Shown: positions 1 through 9,342, numbered from the stretch's first letter. The stretch is DNA of 64,000 bases from Archangium gephyra (GCA_003243425.1 QFQP01000003.1:1-64000); one strand, 5' to 3'. Notes: generated from the letters alone by a model not told the origin. Numbers and translations are program-made.

Positions 1-119
1 AGCCGCTCGGCTACGTGCCACCCGTCGAGTTCGAGCAGATGTACTACCGTCAGCAAATGAGCCCGGCCATGGTGGCCTGGCTCACGTTCAACACCCTCCG
101 GGAAACCCGGGCCGATTCA
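1..119 (+). mobile_element. Right end of an IS3-family insertion sequence (partial)
   Basis: Only the last part of the element is inside the window. In the frame containing position 15 the peptide LGYVPPVEFEQMYYRQQ resembles the C-terminal tail of IS3-family OrfB transposases (DDE integrase type); the catalytic core is off the left edge. Bases 96-119 start CTCCGGGAAACCCGGG and end TTCA, so the other strand begins TGAA and ends CCCGGGTTTCCCGGAG, in the style of IS3-family terminal inverted repeats. Position 119 is therefore the probable boundary. The transposase frame does not stop: a TGG codon at 78-80 lies where a TGA would be natural, and the frame runs into the next gene. The tail resemblance and the repeat are recalled family features, not a database hit. 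Confidence 0.6.
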
Positions 120-1407
120 TTGTTCGTCGGCTGCGGAACGGTGTCTCAACCCGTGGACGACGGAGGGATCGCCGACGCCGGAGTCGCAGACGCGGGGGCG
201 CCGGCCGCTGGGGCCCGAGACGCCGGAAGTCCCGACGGAGGCGCGACCGACGCCGGTCAGGCCGACGCCGGCGTCGCTGATGCTGGAGAAGTCTTCGACG
301 GCGGCTCGCCCTGTGACCTGGCAAACGGCGGGTGCGACCCGCTCACGACCTGTGACGACACCGACAGCGGCGTGACGTGCAGCCCGTGCCCTGCCGGCTA
401 CGTCGGCGCCGGCGCGAGCGGCTGCGTGAACGTCGACGAATGTGCGCCCGATGGTGGTGCGTCGTGCGGCCTACGCACCTGTATCGACACGCCCGGTGCC
501 TACCAGTGCGGCGCCTGCATCGGCGGCTACACCGATGACGGTGGTACCTGCGTCGACATCGACGAATGCGCGCTCGATGCAGGCGTCTGCCACCGCCTGA
601 CGACCTGCACCAACAGCGTGGGAGACTTCAGCTGCTCCGCCTGCCCGGGCCCGTACGCGACGGGCAACGGCCGGGGCGGGCTGCGTACAACCCGCAGCGT
701 TCGTGAGGTACGCCCCCCTCCCCTCGGCGCGGTCGATCAGTCTGTGCACCGTGTCGGGGCGCGGGCTCCCCATCAACTACGGCGACGTCTCGATCATCGA
801 CAACGTCATCGAGAGCGCGGTCGCCAGCTACGACCTGACCGTCAGCGGCAGCGACGGCGGCATGCCTCGCGTCGTCGTGACCGACATCGCCAGCGGCATG
901 ATCGTATCGAGCTCGACCACCCACTTCTCAGGTCGTGGCACCGTCTTCGACATCGACATCATGCAGAACGCCTCCAACGTCATCTCGATGAGCAGTGGGC
1001 GCGCGGTCTTCACGATGCGCTACTGCCGGGTCGGCTACGGCGTCGGCTGCGTGGAGCTGCGTGACGACATCACGTTCGACGACAGCAGCTCGACACAGAC
1101 CGTGGCCTGCGACCCGCCCCCGCTGCTGGCGCCCACGAGCGACCTCGGCGCCGCTGACGACGACGACGTGACGTCCGACTTCACGCCCACGTTCACCGTG
1201 AGTTCGACCGCGCAGCTGGTGACGTGGCTGCGTGACGACGTGGTGATGGCGAGCACGCCGGTGGTGAACGGCATGGCGACCTGGACCGACGACGGCACCG
1301 CAGCGCCCGGCATGCACGGCTATTCGGTGCAGCACGGCCCGAACGCGCCGCCTTCAGCGCGCCGACACGTACTCCTCACGACGTTGCCCGCGCAGACCGT
1401 CCCGTAG
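120..1407 (+). pseudogene. EGF-like domain lipoprotein, 5' end replaced by an IS element and frameshifted
   Basis: Immediately after the IS end the frame reads LFVGCGTVSQP, which looks like the tail of a lipoprotein signal peptide with its lipobox cysteine; the start and hydrophobic part are missing, so the IS seems to have inserted inside the signal peptide. There follows an Asp-Ala-Gly-rich linker, then three Cys-rich modules, two with the calcium-binding EGF signature VDECAPDGG and DIDECALDAG. The frame is lost near 673-680 at two short G runs (GGGG and GGG). Dropping one G joins YATGNG to GCVQPAAFVRYAPL and continues to the stop at 1405-1407. The C-terminal half has a beta-rich region and an Ig-like tail. 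Probable surface protein, non-functional as assembled. Confidence 0.6.
156..303 (+). repeat. Asp-Ala-Gly / Asp-Gly-Gly low-complexity linker
   Basis: Imperfect tandem repeats of GAC-GCC-GG(N)-type codons encode alternating ADAG, DAGV and DGG units between the lipobox cysteine and the first Cys-rich module. Such linkers are common just after the lipid-anchored cysteine of myxobacterial surface lipoproteins. Confidence 0.6.
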
Positions 1408-1628
1408 GATCGGCCGAGCGCCCATACGACTCACACTGCCGCCGCGTCGACACGCTCGGGGTCAGCGCGCGTCACGTGCGTGATCGCGCCCGCCCCGCGG
1501 TCATCACCATGAACACCACCAAGCGGGCCGCGTGGTGCGCATCAGCGTCACCGGTGGACCCATGCGTCACGCGTCAGGCGCCGATGTTCGTGCGCGCGAC
1601 CGCTGGCGTGGCGTGATTACGTTGTGGC

Positions 1629-4313
1629 GTGCCGTGTCTCGAAGCCCACCGTCTGCGTGGCACCCTCACTGACGCAGAACGGGACCACGTCGAAGGGTGT
1701 GCGCGCTGCCGTGAAGCGAGCTCGCGCATGAGCTCGTTGTCGCTCACGTTCGACTCACAGCGTACCGCGCGCCGCGACGCGCCTGCTGATGGCGTGCTGG
1801 CCGAAGGGAGCACGGTGGGTGCGTACGAGGTGCGTCGCCGCCTCGGGTCCGGCGCCATGGGTGCGGTGTACGCCGCGTGGGACCCGCGGCTCGAGCGGGA
1901 AGTCGCGCTCAAGGTCTTGCACCTCGACGGAGACCTGCTGGTCGAAGCCCGCCTGTTGGCGAAGTTGAGCCACCCGAACGTGGTCGCGGTGCACGAGGTG
2001 CTGTCGTGGAACGAGCGCGCGGTGCTCGTGATGGAGCTGGTGCGCGGGCAGACCCTTCGCGGGTGGCTCGCGCAGCCCAGACGCACCAACGCCGAGGTTC
2101 TGGCGACGCTGCAACAGTGCGCCGAGGGTCTGGCCGCGGCGCACGCGGCCGGCATCGTTCACCGCGACTTCAAGCCCGACAACGTACTGGTCGATGAGAA
2201 CGGGCGAGCGCGGCTGGTCGACTTCGGCCTCGCGCTGCAGGGTCGCGTCGGAGGTGGGCTCGCGGGGTCGCCTGCGTACATGCCCCTTCGTCAGCTCGAA
2301 GGTGCGCCTGCCGATGCGAGGTCAGACCAGTACGCATGGTGGGTGACCACGTACGAGGCCCTGACCGGTCGCGTGCCGCACGACGCGCCGACGTTGGAAG
2401 GGCTGATCGCCGCGCGGCGCACGGGAGAGATCGACCTCGCGAAGATCCCGCGATGGCTTCGGTCGAGCGTGCTGCGCGGGCTCTCGCACGACCCGTCGCG
2501 CCGCTTTGCTTCGATGCGTGAAGCTGCGAGCGCCATCACGCCGCCGCGCCGCTTCGGGCGGGTCTTCGCGGCCGTGGTGGCGTTGGCCGCCGCGGCCGTC
2601 ATGGCGTGGCCCGCGCCCTCGCCCTGCGATCAGCTGCCGGTGACCAGCGCCTCGCTGCTGGCGCGCACCCAGGTACCGGCGCTCGTGAACGCGGTGAACG
2701 CGTACGCCGACGCGCAGGTCGCGTGCCGTGAGCTGCCGAAGCAGGCGCAAGCCGAGCGCGCGCGCTGCCTCGAGGTGGTCGGACGGGAGCTCGACGTCGC
2801 CCTCGACGCGTTGGCCATTTCGCCCGGCTTTCCTCCGGCGCTCTCGGCCCGCGTGCTCAAGCGCGTGCGCCCGGCCGCGCGCTGCGGCAGGCCCTCGCCG
2901 CCGCTGTCGACGGCCGAGCCTGACCGCGCGGCGCTGCTCGAGTCACTCCGTGCCCAGCTCCGCTTCGACGCGCTTCGCGCGCAGGGTGACTTTCAAGCGG
3001 CTGCAGACCTCGCGAGCCAGCACGCGCGAGCCGTCGACACCGTCGCGGGTCCCACGGTGCGCGCGTGGGCGGGCTTGAACGAGGCTTCGGCCCTCTCGAC
3101 CATCTGGCAAGCCGACAAGACGACGCGTCGCCTGCGGGAGCTCGAGCGCATCGCAGGCATCGGCGCGCGTGAGCAGACGTGGATCCTGCTCGGGAGGTGG
3201 ATGTTCGAGTGCCACACCGGCTCACGCGAGCACTGTCACGTCGCGCAGGCGCAGGCCGAGCGGGCCGTGGCAGACCTCGACGAGCCGTGGGCCAACGCCT
3301 TCGCCCTCGAGGTGCGCACAGTGGCGAGCCAACAGCCGCCTCCCGTGGCCGAGCTCATCGCTGCGTGGCGCGCGATCCCTGGGGCCGACTTCGAGCTGCA
3401 ACGGGCCATCAGCAATGAGCTCAATGGCGCACTGGTGAGCTCCGACCCCGTGCGGCGCCGTGAAGCGTTGACCGCAGCCCGAGGGCTCACCCTCGACAAC
3501 CTCCGCGCGCGTCAGGCGCAGCTCAGCCTCGAGGTGGCGGTGGCCGTAGAAGAATCAGACCTCGCCGCGGCGGCCGCCGCGCTCGCAGCGTTGGACGCGC
3601 TCACCGGAGACGGCCCAGACCTGCAGAGCGCGCGCTTCGACGCGCGCTGGCTCACTTTGCTTGCCCGCGGTGATGCGAAGGGGGCGCTGGAGCTCGCGTC
3701 GCGCATGCCGACGAACGAACCGCGTGCGCGTTACCGTCGATTGCTCATCGAGTTCTCGGCGCTGACCGAACTCGAAAACCCTCGCGCCAGGCAACTGCTC
3801 GATCGGCTCGACCTCATCGCCAACGACCTGCACGAGACGGACACCTGGTTCTACGAAGATGCGTTGGTGCGCTACGCGCTGCGAACAGGCGACGTCGCCT
3901 TGTTGGAGCGGGTGCCGGTCGCGCCCGAGCTCGAGCTGCTGCGCGACTGGCAGATCGCCGTGCTCAAGCGCGACGAGGCTGCTGAACAGGCCGTGTACGA
4001 CGCAGCGCGCTCCACGCGTGGAGAGCTGGGCGAGTGGTTGTTGCTCGAAGCCGCGGCGCGCGACGGGCGCTTCGAATACGTGGCGGAAGTTGCGCCGCGC
4101 TTGAGAGCGCGCAGCCGTTCGAGCCCGCTGCAACAGCAGGTGCAGCTCGTCGAAGCGTGGGCCCGATGGAAGCTGGCGCAACCGGAGGCCGCGTGCCGGC
4201 TGGTGAGCCTCGAGATGACGATGACCGCGCCGACGCCGCGCCAGCGGGAGCGGCTCGACACGCTCAGGCGCAGCTGTCGCTCACTGGGTCGCACGCCGTG
4301 GCCGGGTCAGTGA
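1629..4313 (+). CDS. Membrane-anchored Ser/Thr protein kinase with large helical C-terminal domain
   Basis: 894 residues from a GTG start. A short N-terminal segment carries HVEGCARC (residues 20-27), like the zinc-binding HxxxCxxC of anti-sigma factors. The PknB-type kinase domain follows: glycine loop GSGAMG (73-78), lysine in VALK (95), HRDFKPDN catalytic loop (178-185), DFG (198-200). The usual APE motif reads PLR (219-221), so the salt-bridge glutamate is absent. One membrane helix lies at about 311-329. The remaining 565 residues are Ala/Leu/Arg-rich helices resembling degenerate TPRs and would be outside the cytoplasm. The layout is typical of myxobacterial kinases that pair a cytosolic kinase with a sensing or scaffold domain. 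Substrate unknown; the gene stands alone, tail-to-tail with the next one. Confidence 0.85.
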   Translation: MPCLEAHRLRGTLTDAERDHVEGCARCREASSRMSSLSLTFDSQRTARRDAPADGVLAEGSTVGAYEVRRRLGSGAMGAVYAAWDPRLEREVALKVLHLDGDLLVEARLLAKLSHPNVVAVHEVLSWNERAVLVMELVRGQTLRGWLAQPRRTNAEVLATLQQCAEGLAAAHAAGIVHRDFKPDNVLVDENGRARLVDFGLALQGRVGGGLAGSPAYMPLRQLEGAPADARSDQYAWWVTTYEALTGRVPHDAPTLEGLIAARRTGEIDLAKIPRWLRSSVLRGLSHDPSRRFASMREAASAITPPRRFGRVFAAVVALAAAAVMAWPAPSPCDQLPVTSASLLARTQVPALVNAVNAYADAQVACRELPKQAQAERARCLEVVGRELDVALDALAISPGFPPALSARVLKRVRPAARCGRPSPPLSTAEPDRAALLESLRAQLRFDALRAQGDFQAAADLASQHARAVDTVAGPTVRAWAGLNEASALSTIWQADKTTRRLRELERIAGIGAREQTWILLGRWMFECHTGSREHCHVAQAQAERAVADLDEPWANAFALEVRTVASQQPPPVAELIAAWRAIPGADFELQRAISNELNGALVSSDPVRRREALTAARGLTLDNLRARQAQLSLEVAVAVEESDLAAAAAALAALDALTGDGPDLQSARFDARWLTLLARGDAKGALELASRMPTNEPRARYRRLLIEFSALTELENPRARQLLDRLDLIANDLHETDTWFYEDALVRYALRTGDVALLERVPVAPELELLRDWQIAVLKRDEAAEQAVYDAARSTRGELGEWLLLEAAARDGRFEYVAEVAPRLRARSRSSPLQQQVQLVEAWARWKLAQPEAACRLVSLEMTMTAPTPRQRERLDTLRRSCRSLGRTPWPGQ

Positions 4314-4374
4314 TGCGCGCGCTCGAGGTTGCGAGTTCGCAGCAGCGACTCGTGCTGGTGCAGCAGCGCTGACG

Positions 4375-4956
4375 TCATCGCCCGGACGCACGGCGAACGA
4401 AGTCCGTGATGCGCGCCAGACTTTGAGAACAATCGATCATGACCTCGTCGAACTCTTCGCGCGTGAGCGTTCGCCCCGGTACGCGGCGGCCAGAAAGTCG
4501 ACGTTGCCGCTCAGAGACGCGACCGCGTTGTTCAGCTCGTGTGCGATGCCCTCGGCGAGGCTGTCGCGCGTGCGCGGTCGCGAATTGAAGAAGCGCAGCG
4601 TGGTGCCCCCGACGCGAACGCTGTCGCCGTCTTGAAGCCGATAGAGTGGCCACCGGCACCCGTTCACGAACGACCCGTTCTGCGAGCGCTGATCGACGAG
4701 TTCGTACTCGTTCCCCCCGGCGCCGCACCGTCGCGTGGCGGCGAGACACGTGCTCGTCGTTGAGCGAGAGGTCGGCGGAGTGATGGCGACCGATCTCCAC
4801 AGGCAGCAGATCGAGGAGCACCACCTGGCCAATCGCGCGCTTGTCGACACTCGAGACGACCACCAACGACGGACCGGAACCGGCCGTGGCCTGTCCACTC
4901 GCCGTTGCTTCATCGTGCAGGGGCGCGCTCACGCGGCTGTCCTCCATCAAGGCCAT
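4375..4956 (-). pseudogene. FHA domain fused to a histidine-kinase dimerisation helix, two compensating frameshifts
   Basis: Three pieces in two frames make one sensible protein. Piece one ends VEIGRHHSADLSLNDEHVSRR, the start of an FHA phosphothreonine-binding domain. Piece two continues NEYELVDQRSQNGSFVNG, then the H-box GIAHELNNAVASLSGN. Piece three ends REEFDEVMIDCSQSL. Removing one base from the C6 run at 4713-4718 and adding one to the C4 run at 4474-4477 restores a single frame of about 193 residues. There is no HATPase domain after the H-box, so even when repaired it could receive or hold a phosphoryl group but not make one. Start chosen at ATG 4956; ATG 4947 and a TTG at 5019 are alternatives. 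It is the last gene of a leftward signalling run. Confidence 0.6.
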
Positions 4957-5107
4957 CAACAGGACACACGGCCGATGCGAAGAGCGTGCAAACGCCACCT
5001 GCCACGCCACGGCTGACAATCACGCGACGTGTCGAGTGCGTCGGCGTCGAGGCGCGAGGTCGCGCGCACCCGCCGGGGTCGTCACCGCCCAGCGGTGCCG
5101 ACGAGCG

Positions 5108-6208
5108 TCAGTGCGCGAGGTGGCGCATGGGGAGCGTGATGTTGAACACCGTCGGCAGCTCCGGAGCATCGCCCAGCCAGATGCGACCCCCATGTGCCTC
5201 GACGGCCAGCCGACAGAAATAGAGGCCGAGCCCCAGGTTCATGCGTCCGGAGCTCTGTGATGCCTGACCGAACTTCTCGAAGACCAACGTGCGCGCGGCG
5301 GCGTCGACGGCCGGGCCGGTGTTGCCGATGCGCAGCTCGAGGTTCGAACCGACGACCTCCCCGGAGATCTGAATACGCCCACCGCGGGGCGTGTACCGCA
5401 GACGGTTGTCGAGAATGTTCTCGATCGCCCGGGTGATCAGATCGCCGTCGATGTCGACCTGGAGCGAGGCATCGAGCGTGGACACCATCGAGATGCCACG
5501 GGAGCGCGCGACGATCGTGCGCTGTTGCAGCGCGCCGTCGATGAGCGCGGCGATGCCGGTGCTCGCTCGCCGTGGTTCGAACCGGCTCGCCTCGATACGC
5601 GTGACGTCCAGGAGATTCTGGATCAGCCGCATCGCGCGCTGGCTCGCGCTCTGGGCGTCGCTGAGCGCATCGAGCTGATCGGCGTCGAGGTTTCCGGGCT
5701 CTCCGAGCACGAAGCTGAGGTTGGTGATGATCGCGCCGAGTGGATTCTTGAGGTCGTGGACGATGAGCGACGACATCTCGTCCTTGAAGCGATGCAGCTC
5801 GGCCAGCTCGACGTTCTTCTGCAGCAGCGACACGTGCTGCGATCGCAGCATCAGCAGGTGCCGTATTCGCAGAACGAGCTCCTGACCGTCGACCGGTTTG
5901 GTCAGCACCTCGTCAGCGTGCGTGTTCAACCCCGCCAGCAGCGAGTTGTGATCCGCAAGCGCGGTCACGAGGATGATCGGCAGATAGTGACCGGCCGCCT
6001 GCTCCTTGAGCGCCCTCGCCACCTCAAACCCGTCGAAGCCGGGCATCATCACGTCGAGGAGAACGAGATCGGGCGGGTCCTGCTGGGCGATCGCCAGGGC
6101 CTCCGCGCCGCTCATGGCATCGACGAGCCGGTAGCCCTCGCCTTCGAGATAGGCGTGGACGAATTCGTGATTCATGGGTTCGTCGTCGACGACGAGAATG
6201 GTCTTCAT
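5108..6208 (-). CDS. Receiver-histidine kinase (REC-HisKA-HATPase)
   Basis: 366 residues beginning MKTILVVDDE at ATG 6208; longer upstream reading is Arg-rich noise. An N-terminal receiver has its phospho-acceptor Asp at 52 (LLDVMMPG) and the conserved Lys in LTKP near 104. A short coiled linker leads to the H-box VHDLKNPLGA with His151, then the ATPase lobe with the N-box ENILDNRLRYTP and the G2 box NLGLGLYFC. The order REC before kinase suggests that phosphorylation by a partner tunes kinase activity. Its start overlaps the stop of the single receiver upstream by 4 bp, so they are translationally coupled. No membrane segment; cytosolic. Confidence 0.9.
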   Translation of the reverse strand: MKTILVVDDEPMNHEFVHAYLEGEGYRLVDAMSGAEALAIAQQDPPDLVLLDVMMPGFDGFEVARALKEQAAGHYLPIILVTALADHNSLLAGLNTHADEVLTKPVDGQELVLRIRHLLMLRSQHVSLLQKNVELAELHRFKDEMSSLIVHDLKNPLGAIITNLSFVLGEPGNLDADQLDALSDAQSASQRAMRLIQNLLDVTRIEASRFEPRRASTGIAALIDGALQQRTIVARSRGISMVSTLDASLQVDIDGDLITRAIENILDNRLRYTPRGGRIQISGEVVGSNLELRIGNTGPAVDAAARTLVFEKFGQASQSSGRMNLGLGLYFCRLAVEAHGGRIWLGDAPELPTVFNITLPMRHLAH

Positions 6209-6591
6209 GGTGATGCCTCTGGGCGACGCCTGCACTGGGTGACGCACGCGCTGAAAGTTCTGGTGTCGATGGGTTTGGTGATCACGGCGTCGAAGCCGGC
6301 GGCCAGCAGCCGCGGCACGTCGCCCGTCAGCGCCTGAGCGGTCACGGCGATCACCGGCACGTGACGCAGGTGCGCCATGTGCCGCAGCGCCTCGTACACT
6401 TCGATGCCACTGCCGTCGGGGAGCAGAATGTCGAGCAGCGCGACGTCTGGAACGAGCCCTGCCGCGAGCAGCGCGCGCGCGTCGGCCACCGTGCTCGCGA
6501 CGACCACCGTGCACGCTGAGGCCTCGAGGAGATCCCGATGAAGCTCGAGGTTGAGCGCGTTGTCTTCAACCAGCAAGACGCAGTGACTCAT
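6205..6591 (-). CDS. Single-domain response regulator (CheY-like receiver)
   Basis: 128 residues, one receiver domain only: acidic pair in LLVEDN, phospho-acceptor Asp54 in ALLDILLPDGSG, conserved Thr in VIAVTAQ and Lys in ITKPID. No DNA-binding or enzymatic output, so it probably shuttles phosphate or allosterically controls a partner. It is sandwiched by 4-bp overlaps between two receiver-containing kinases, a good arrangement for a phosphorelay. Charged C-terminal tail CRRRPEASP. Confidence 0.9.
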   Translation of the reverse strand: MSHCVLLVEDNALNLELHRDLLEASACTVVVASTVADARALLAAGLVPDVALLDILLPDGSGIEVYEALRHMAHLRHVPVIAVTAQALTGDVPRLLAAGFDAVITKPIDTRTFSACVTQCRRRPEASP

Positions 6592-9173
6592 CCGGTGCGC
6601 CCGAGCAGCCGGTTCACTTCATTCACGAGGTCTCTGACGTGGAGCTGGCCCTTCGAGAGGATCAACTGCACGTCACCGCGCAGCCGGTCGCGCAGCTCCG
6701 TCGAGAGGTCCTGCGCGGTGACGAGCACGATGGGCAGCTCCCGCGTGGCCACGTCTTCGCGGAGCGCGGCGACCACCTCGACGCCCGAGACGTCGGGGAG
6801 GCCGAGATCGAGCAACACGAGATCGCAGGGGCTCCGTCGTGCGCGCTCGAGCCCCGCCACGCCCGTCTGCGCCGTGGCGACGTGAAAGCCCTCGGGCTGC
6901 AACGCCGCCGACACCAGCGACAGGTGCGCACGATCGTCGTCAATGACCAGCACGTGAGTGGGTTGCTTCGTCACCTTGGCGGTGAAGCCATGCCGGTCGA
7001 GAACGGCGAGGAGCGCGTGCCGGTCGAGCGGCTTGATGAGGTGCTCGATGGCGCCCAGCCCGAACGCGCGCTGCCGGTCACTTGAAATGGTGGCCATCAC
7101 CACGGGGAGCGCGGCGGTCGCGGGGCTGTTCCTCAGCGCCCTCAAGACCTCCCAGCCATCGATTCCCGGAAGGAAGACCTCGAGGAGCACGACGGAGGGC
7201 AGAAGGCTCGTCGCCAGGGCGATGGCGCTCTCACCCGTGGTCGCCGCATGCGTGCGGTAGCCGTTGTCCTGCAGCGCCATCTCCATGAGCTCGCGTGCGC
7301 CGTCGTCGTCTTCGACGATCAGGGCCAGCGGCGAGGTGCCGGCGGGAACCCGCGGCGCGCGCTGAGGCTCGGGCGCGATCGAGATCGGCAACTCGAAGAA
7401 GAACACCGAGCCGACGCCCGGCGTGCTGTCCACGCCCACCTCCCCGCCCATGAGCTCGACCAGCTGTTCGTTGAGCGCCAGGCCGAGGCCGGTGCCGCCG
7501 AGCGCGTTCGGCTCGGGCCTGTCGAGTTGCTCGAAGGGCTTGAACAGACGCTGAAGGTCGTTGGCCGCGATGCCACGCCCCGTGTCGGCGATGGAGACGC
7601 GCACGCGCCGCCCGTCGTCACGCAGCGCGCAGCCGACGCGCACGGTGCCCGCGTCGGGCGTGAACGTGATGGCGTTGGAAATGAAGTTGTAGAGCACCTG
7701 CTTGCAGCGAACGGGGTCCGCGAGCACCGGAGGCAGCGCGAGGTCGTCGGGGCCGTCCATCTGCAGCGTCTGCATTTTCGCCGCCGCCAACGGCTGCAGA
7801 ATCGACAGCGCGTCCTCCACCAGCTGACGCATGGAGCACGGCTGCGTGGTGACCTCCAGCTTCCCGGCCTCGACCTTCGAGAGATCGAGCAGGCTGTTGA
7901 TCAACCCGAGCAGATGTCGGCCGTTGTTGAGGTAGCGCAGCTGCCTGTCGTTGGTCGGCCCGAACTTCCCGTCGATGAGCACCTCCGAGAAGCCGAGTAT
8001 CGCGTTGAGCGGCGTTCGCAGCTCGTGCGACATCATCGCCAGAAACGCGCTCTTCGCGCGATTCGACGCCTCGGCGACCAGCCTTCGCGCCTCGGCACGA
8101 CGCGCCTCCTCTGCGGCTTCGTCGGCGATGCGCAGCAGCCGCTTGCGTTCGTCGTCGGCCTGTTTGATGGCGGTGATGTCGCGCGAGATTCCGACCAGCC
8201 CCGAGATGGCGCCGTCTGCGTCCACCGAAGGCACCTTGATGGTCAGAAAGCAGACCGGTCTCCCGGCGCTGTCGACGCTCGACTCCTCGCGGTTGATCAA
8301 CGTGCGGCCGGCGATCACGCTCATGTCATCGGCGTGGTAGGCCTCGGCCATTTCACGAGACGCGAAGAGCTCGAAGACGGTCTTGCCAGCCACCTCGTCT
8401 TCCCGCTCGCGGCCCACGAGCGCGACGGTGGCACGGTTGCAGTTCACGAAGCGCCCGGAGCGATCTTTCGTGAAGACCACGTCGGGCAATGCGTCGATCA
8501 GCGTGCGCAACGTGCGCCGTTCGCGATAGAGCGATGCGCGATGGGCCACCTCGCGCTGCAACGCGGTGGCCACCGCCTGGAGAACGCTGCCCACGGCCAT
8601 CGTCACCAGCGCACTCACCATGGCGAAGTTGAGCGAGACCACCGCCCATCCCCACGGATCGTGACCTCGATTCTGAACCGCGAGCTCCGGCGCCGAGTCG
8701 CCGAGGGCCCCGATGGCGCACATCGAGGCCGCGCTCAGCACCACCGACGCCAGACCCCACCGCAACCCGAACAGCAGCACGACGATGACCGAGAAGCCCA
8801 GCAGGTAGACCTGACTGACCGAGCCCACGAGCAGGAGAAGGCCGACGCCGAGCGCGTAGTAGATGAAGCTGATCACTCCGGCGCGAAGCGCGAACGGCGT
8901 TCTCGGAATGAAGAGCAGCGTGAAGACGACCGCCAGCCCGAGGGTGTCGAGGAGCACCAACGGCGTCATGTCGTGCTTCCACGCGAGGGACACGCTCGGC
9001 ACGTAGACGAGCACACCCAGGACGGCGCTGGCGCGAAGGATCCGCGTGAGCAGGTTTCTGCGGAGCGTGTCTGTATCGATGGCGTCTGCGCTGAAAAGCG
9101 GGGGCATCGAGTACCGACTTGCGGAATGAGACGATGCGGTTCGCGGCGGCTTGCCAGCCATCTGGCCGCACAT
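6588..9173 (-). CDS. Membrane hybrid histidine kinase (TM-PAS-HisKA-HATPase-REC-REC)
   Basis: Up to 861 residues. Start uncertain: GTG/ATG-type starts at 9173 and 9161, or ATG 9107 giving MPPLFSADAID. About six N-terminal membrane helices form a sensor, followed by a PAS domain (TLIDALPDVVFTKDRSGRFV), a short coiled coil, the H-box MMSHELRTPLNAILGFSE, and an ATPase domain with DTGRGIA and GTGLGLALNEQL. Two receivers close the protein. The first has Glu665 in LLEVFLPGIDG where Asp is expected; the second has the normal LLDLGLPDVSG. The first receiver may therefore be locked in a phospho-mimic state. First gene of a run continuing leftward through the single receiver and the REC-kinase. Confidence 0.9.
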   Translation of the reverse strand: MCGQMAGKPPRTASSHSASRYSMPPLFSADAIDTDTLRRNLLTRILRASAVLGVLVYVPSVSLAWKHDMTPLVLLDTLGLAVVFTLLFIPRTPFALRAGVISFIYYALGVGLLLLVGSVSQVYLLGFSVIVVLLFGLRWGLASVVLSAASMCAIGALGDSAPELAVQNRGHDPWGWAVVSLNFAMVSALVTMAVGSVLQAVATALQREVAHRASLYRERRTLRTLIDALPDVVFTKDRSGRFVNCNRATVALVGREREDEVAGKTVFELFASREMAEAYHADDMSVIAGRTLINREESSVDSAGRPVCFLTIKVPSVDADGAISGLVGISRDITAIKQADDERKRLLRIADEAAEEARRAEARRLVAEASNRAKSAFLAMMSHELRTPLNAILGFSEVLIDGKFGPTNDRQLRYLNNGRHLLGLINSLLDLSKVEAGKLEVTTQPCSMRQLVEDALSILQPLAAAKMQTLQMDGPDDLALPPVLADPVRCKQVLYNFISNAITFTPDAGTVRVGCALRDDGRRVRVSIADTGRGIAANDLQRLFKPFEQLDRPEPNALGGTGLGLALNEQLVELMGGEVGVDSTPGVGSVFFFELPISIAPEPQRAPRVPAGTSPLALIVEDDDGARELMEMALQDNGYRTHAATTGESAIALATSLLPSVVLLEVFLPGIDGWEVLRALRNSPATAALPVVMATISSDRQRAFGLGAIEHLIKPLDRHALLAVLDRHGFTAKVTKQPTHVLVIDDDRAHLSLVSAALQPEGFHVATAQTGVAGLERARRSPCDLVLLDLGLPDVSGVEVVAALREDVATRELPIVLVTAQDLSTELRDRLRGDVQLILSKGQLHVRDLVNEVNRLLGRTG

Positions 9174-9326
9174 CGCCTGATCACTGTCTCACACTTCGAC
9201 ACCGCTCGCGGTCATCGCCTCATCAGGAAATTCCTTAGTGACAATCTGAGGGGAACGACGCCGGCCCACTGACCATTGTTGGCCAGCGCGCAGACTGGTC
9301 GACGAGACGGCCTCGTGAACGCTGGA

Positions 9327-9342
9327 ACGGTTCGTGAACCGT
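9327..9342. promoter_or_regulatory. Perfect inverted repeat, operator candidate
   Basis: ACGGTTC-GT-GAACCGT, 7-bp arms around a 2-bp centre, ends 10 bp before the ATG at 9353. Its spacing and symmetry fit a dimeric regulator site or a small hairpin near the ribosome site. It also overlaps a possible GTG start at 9341, which argues for the ATG. Confidence 0.4.

Noticed and set aside
2283..2295. Two opposite indels hidden in the kinase APE region
   Set aside because: Adding and removing a base could change PLR to APS, but the evidence is only motif-based; a divergent motif is equally possible, so the gene is kept intact.
5341..5350. GGTTCGAACC, resembling a tRNA T-arm (also at 5574-5583)
   Set aside because: Both lie inside a well-formed histidine kinase gene and no acceptor stem, D-arm or anticodon arm can be built around them.
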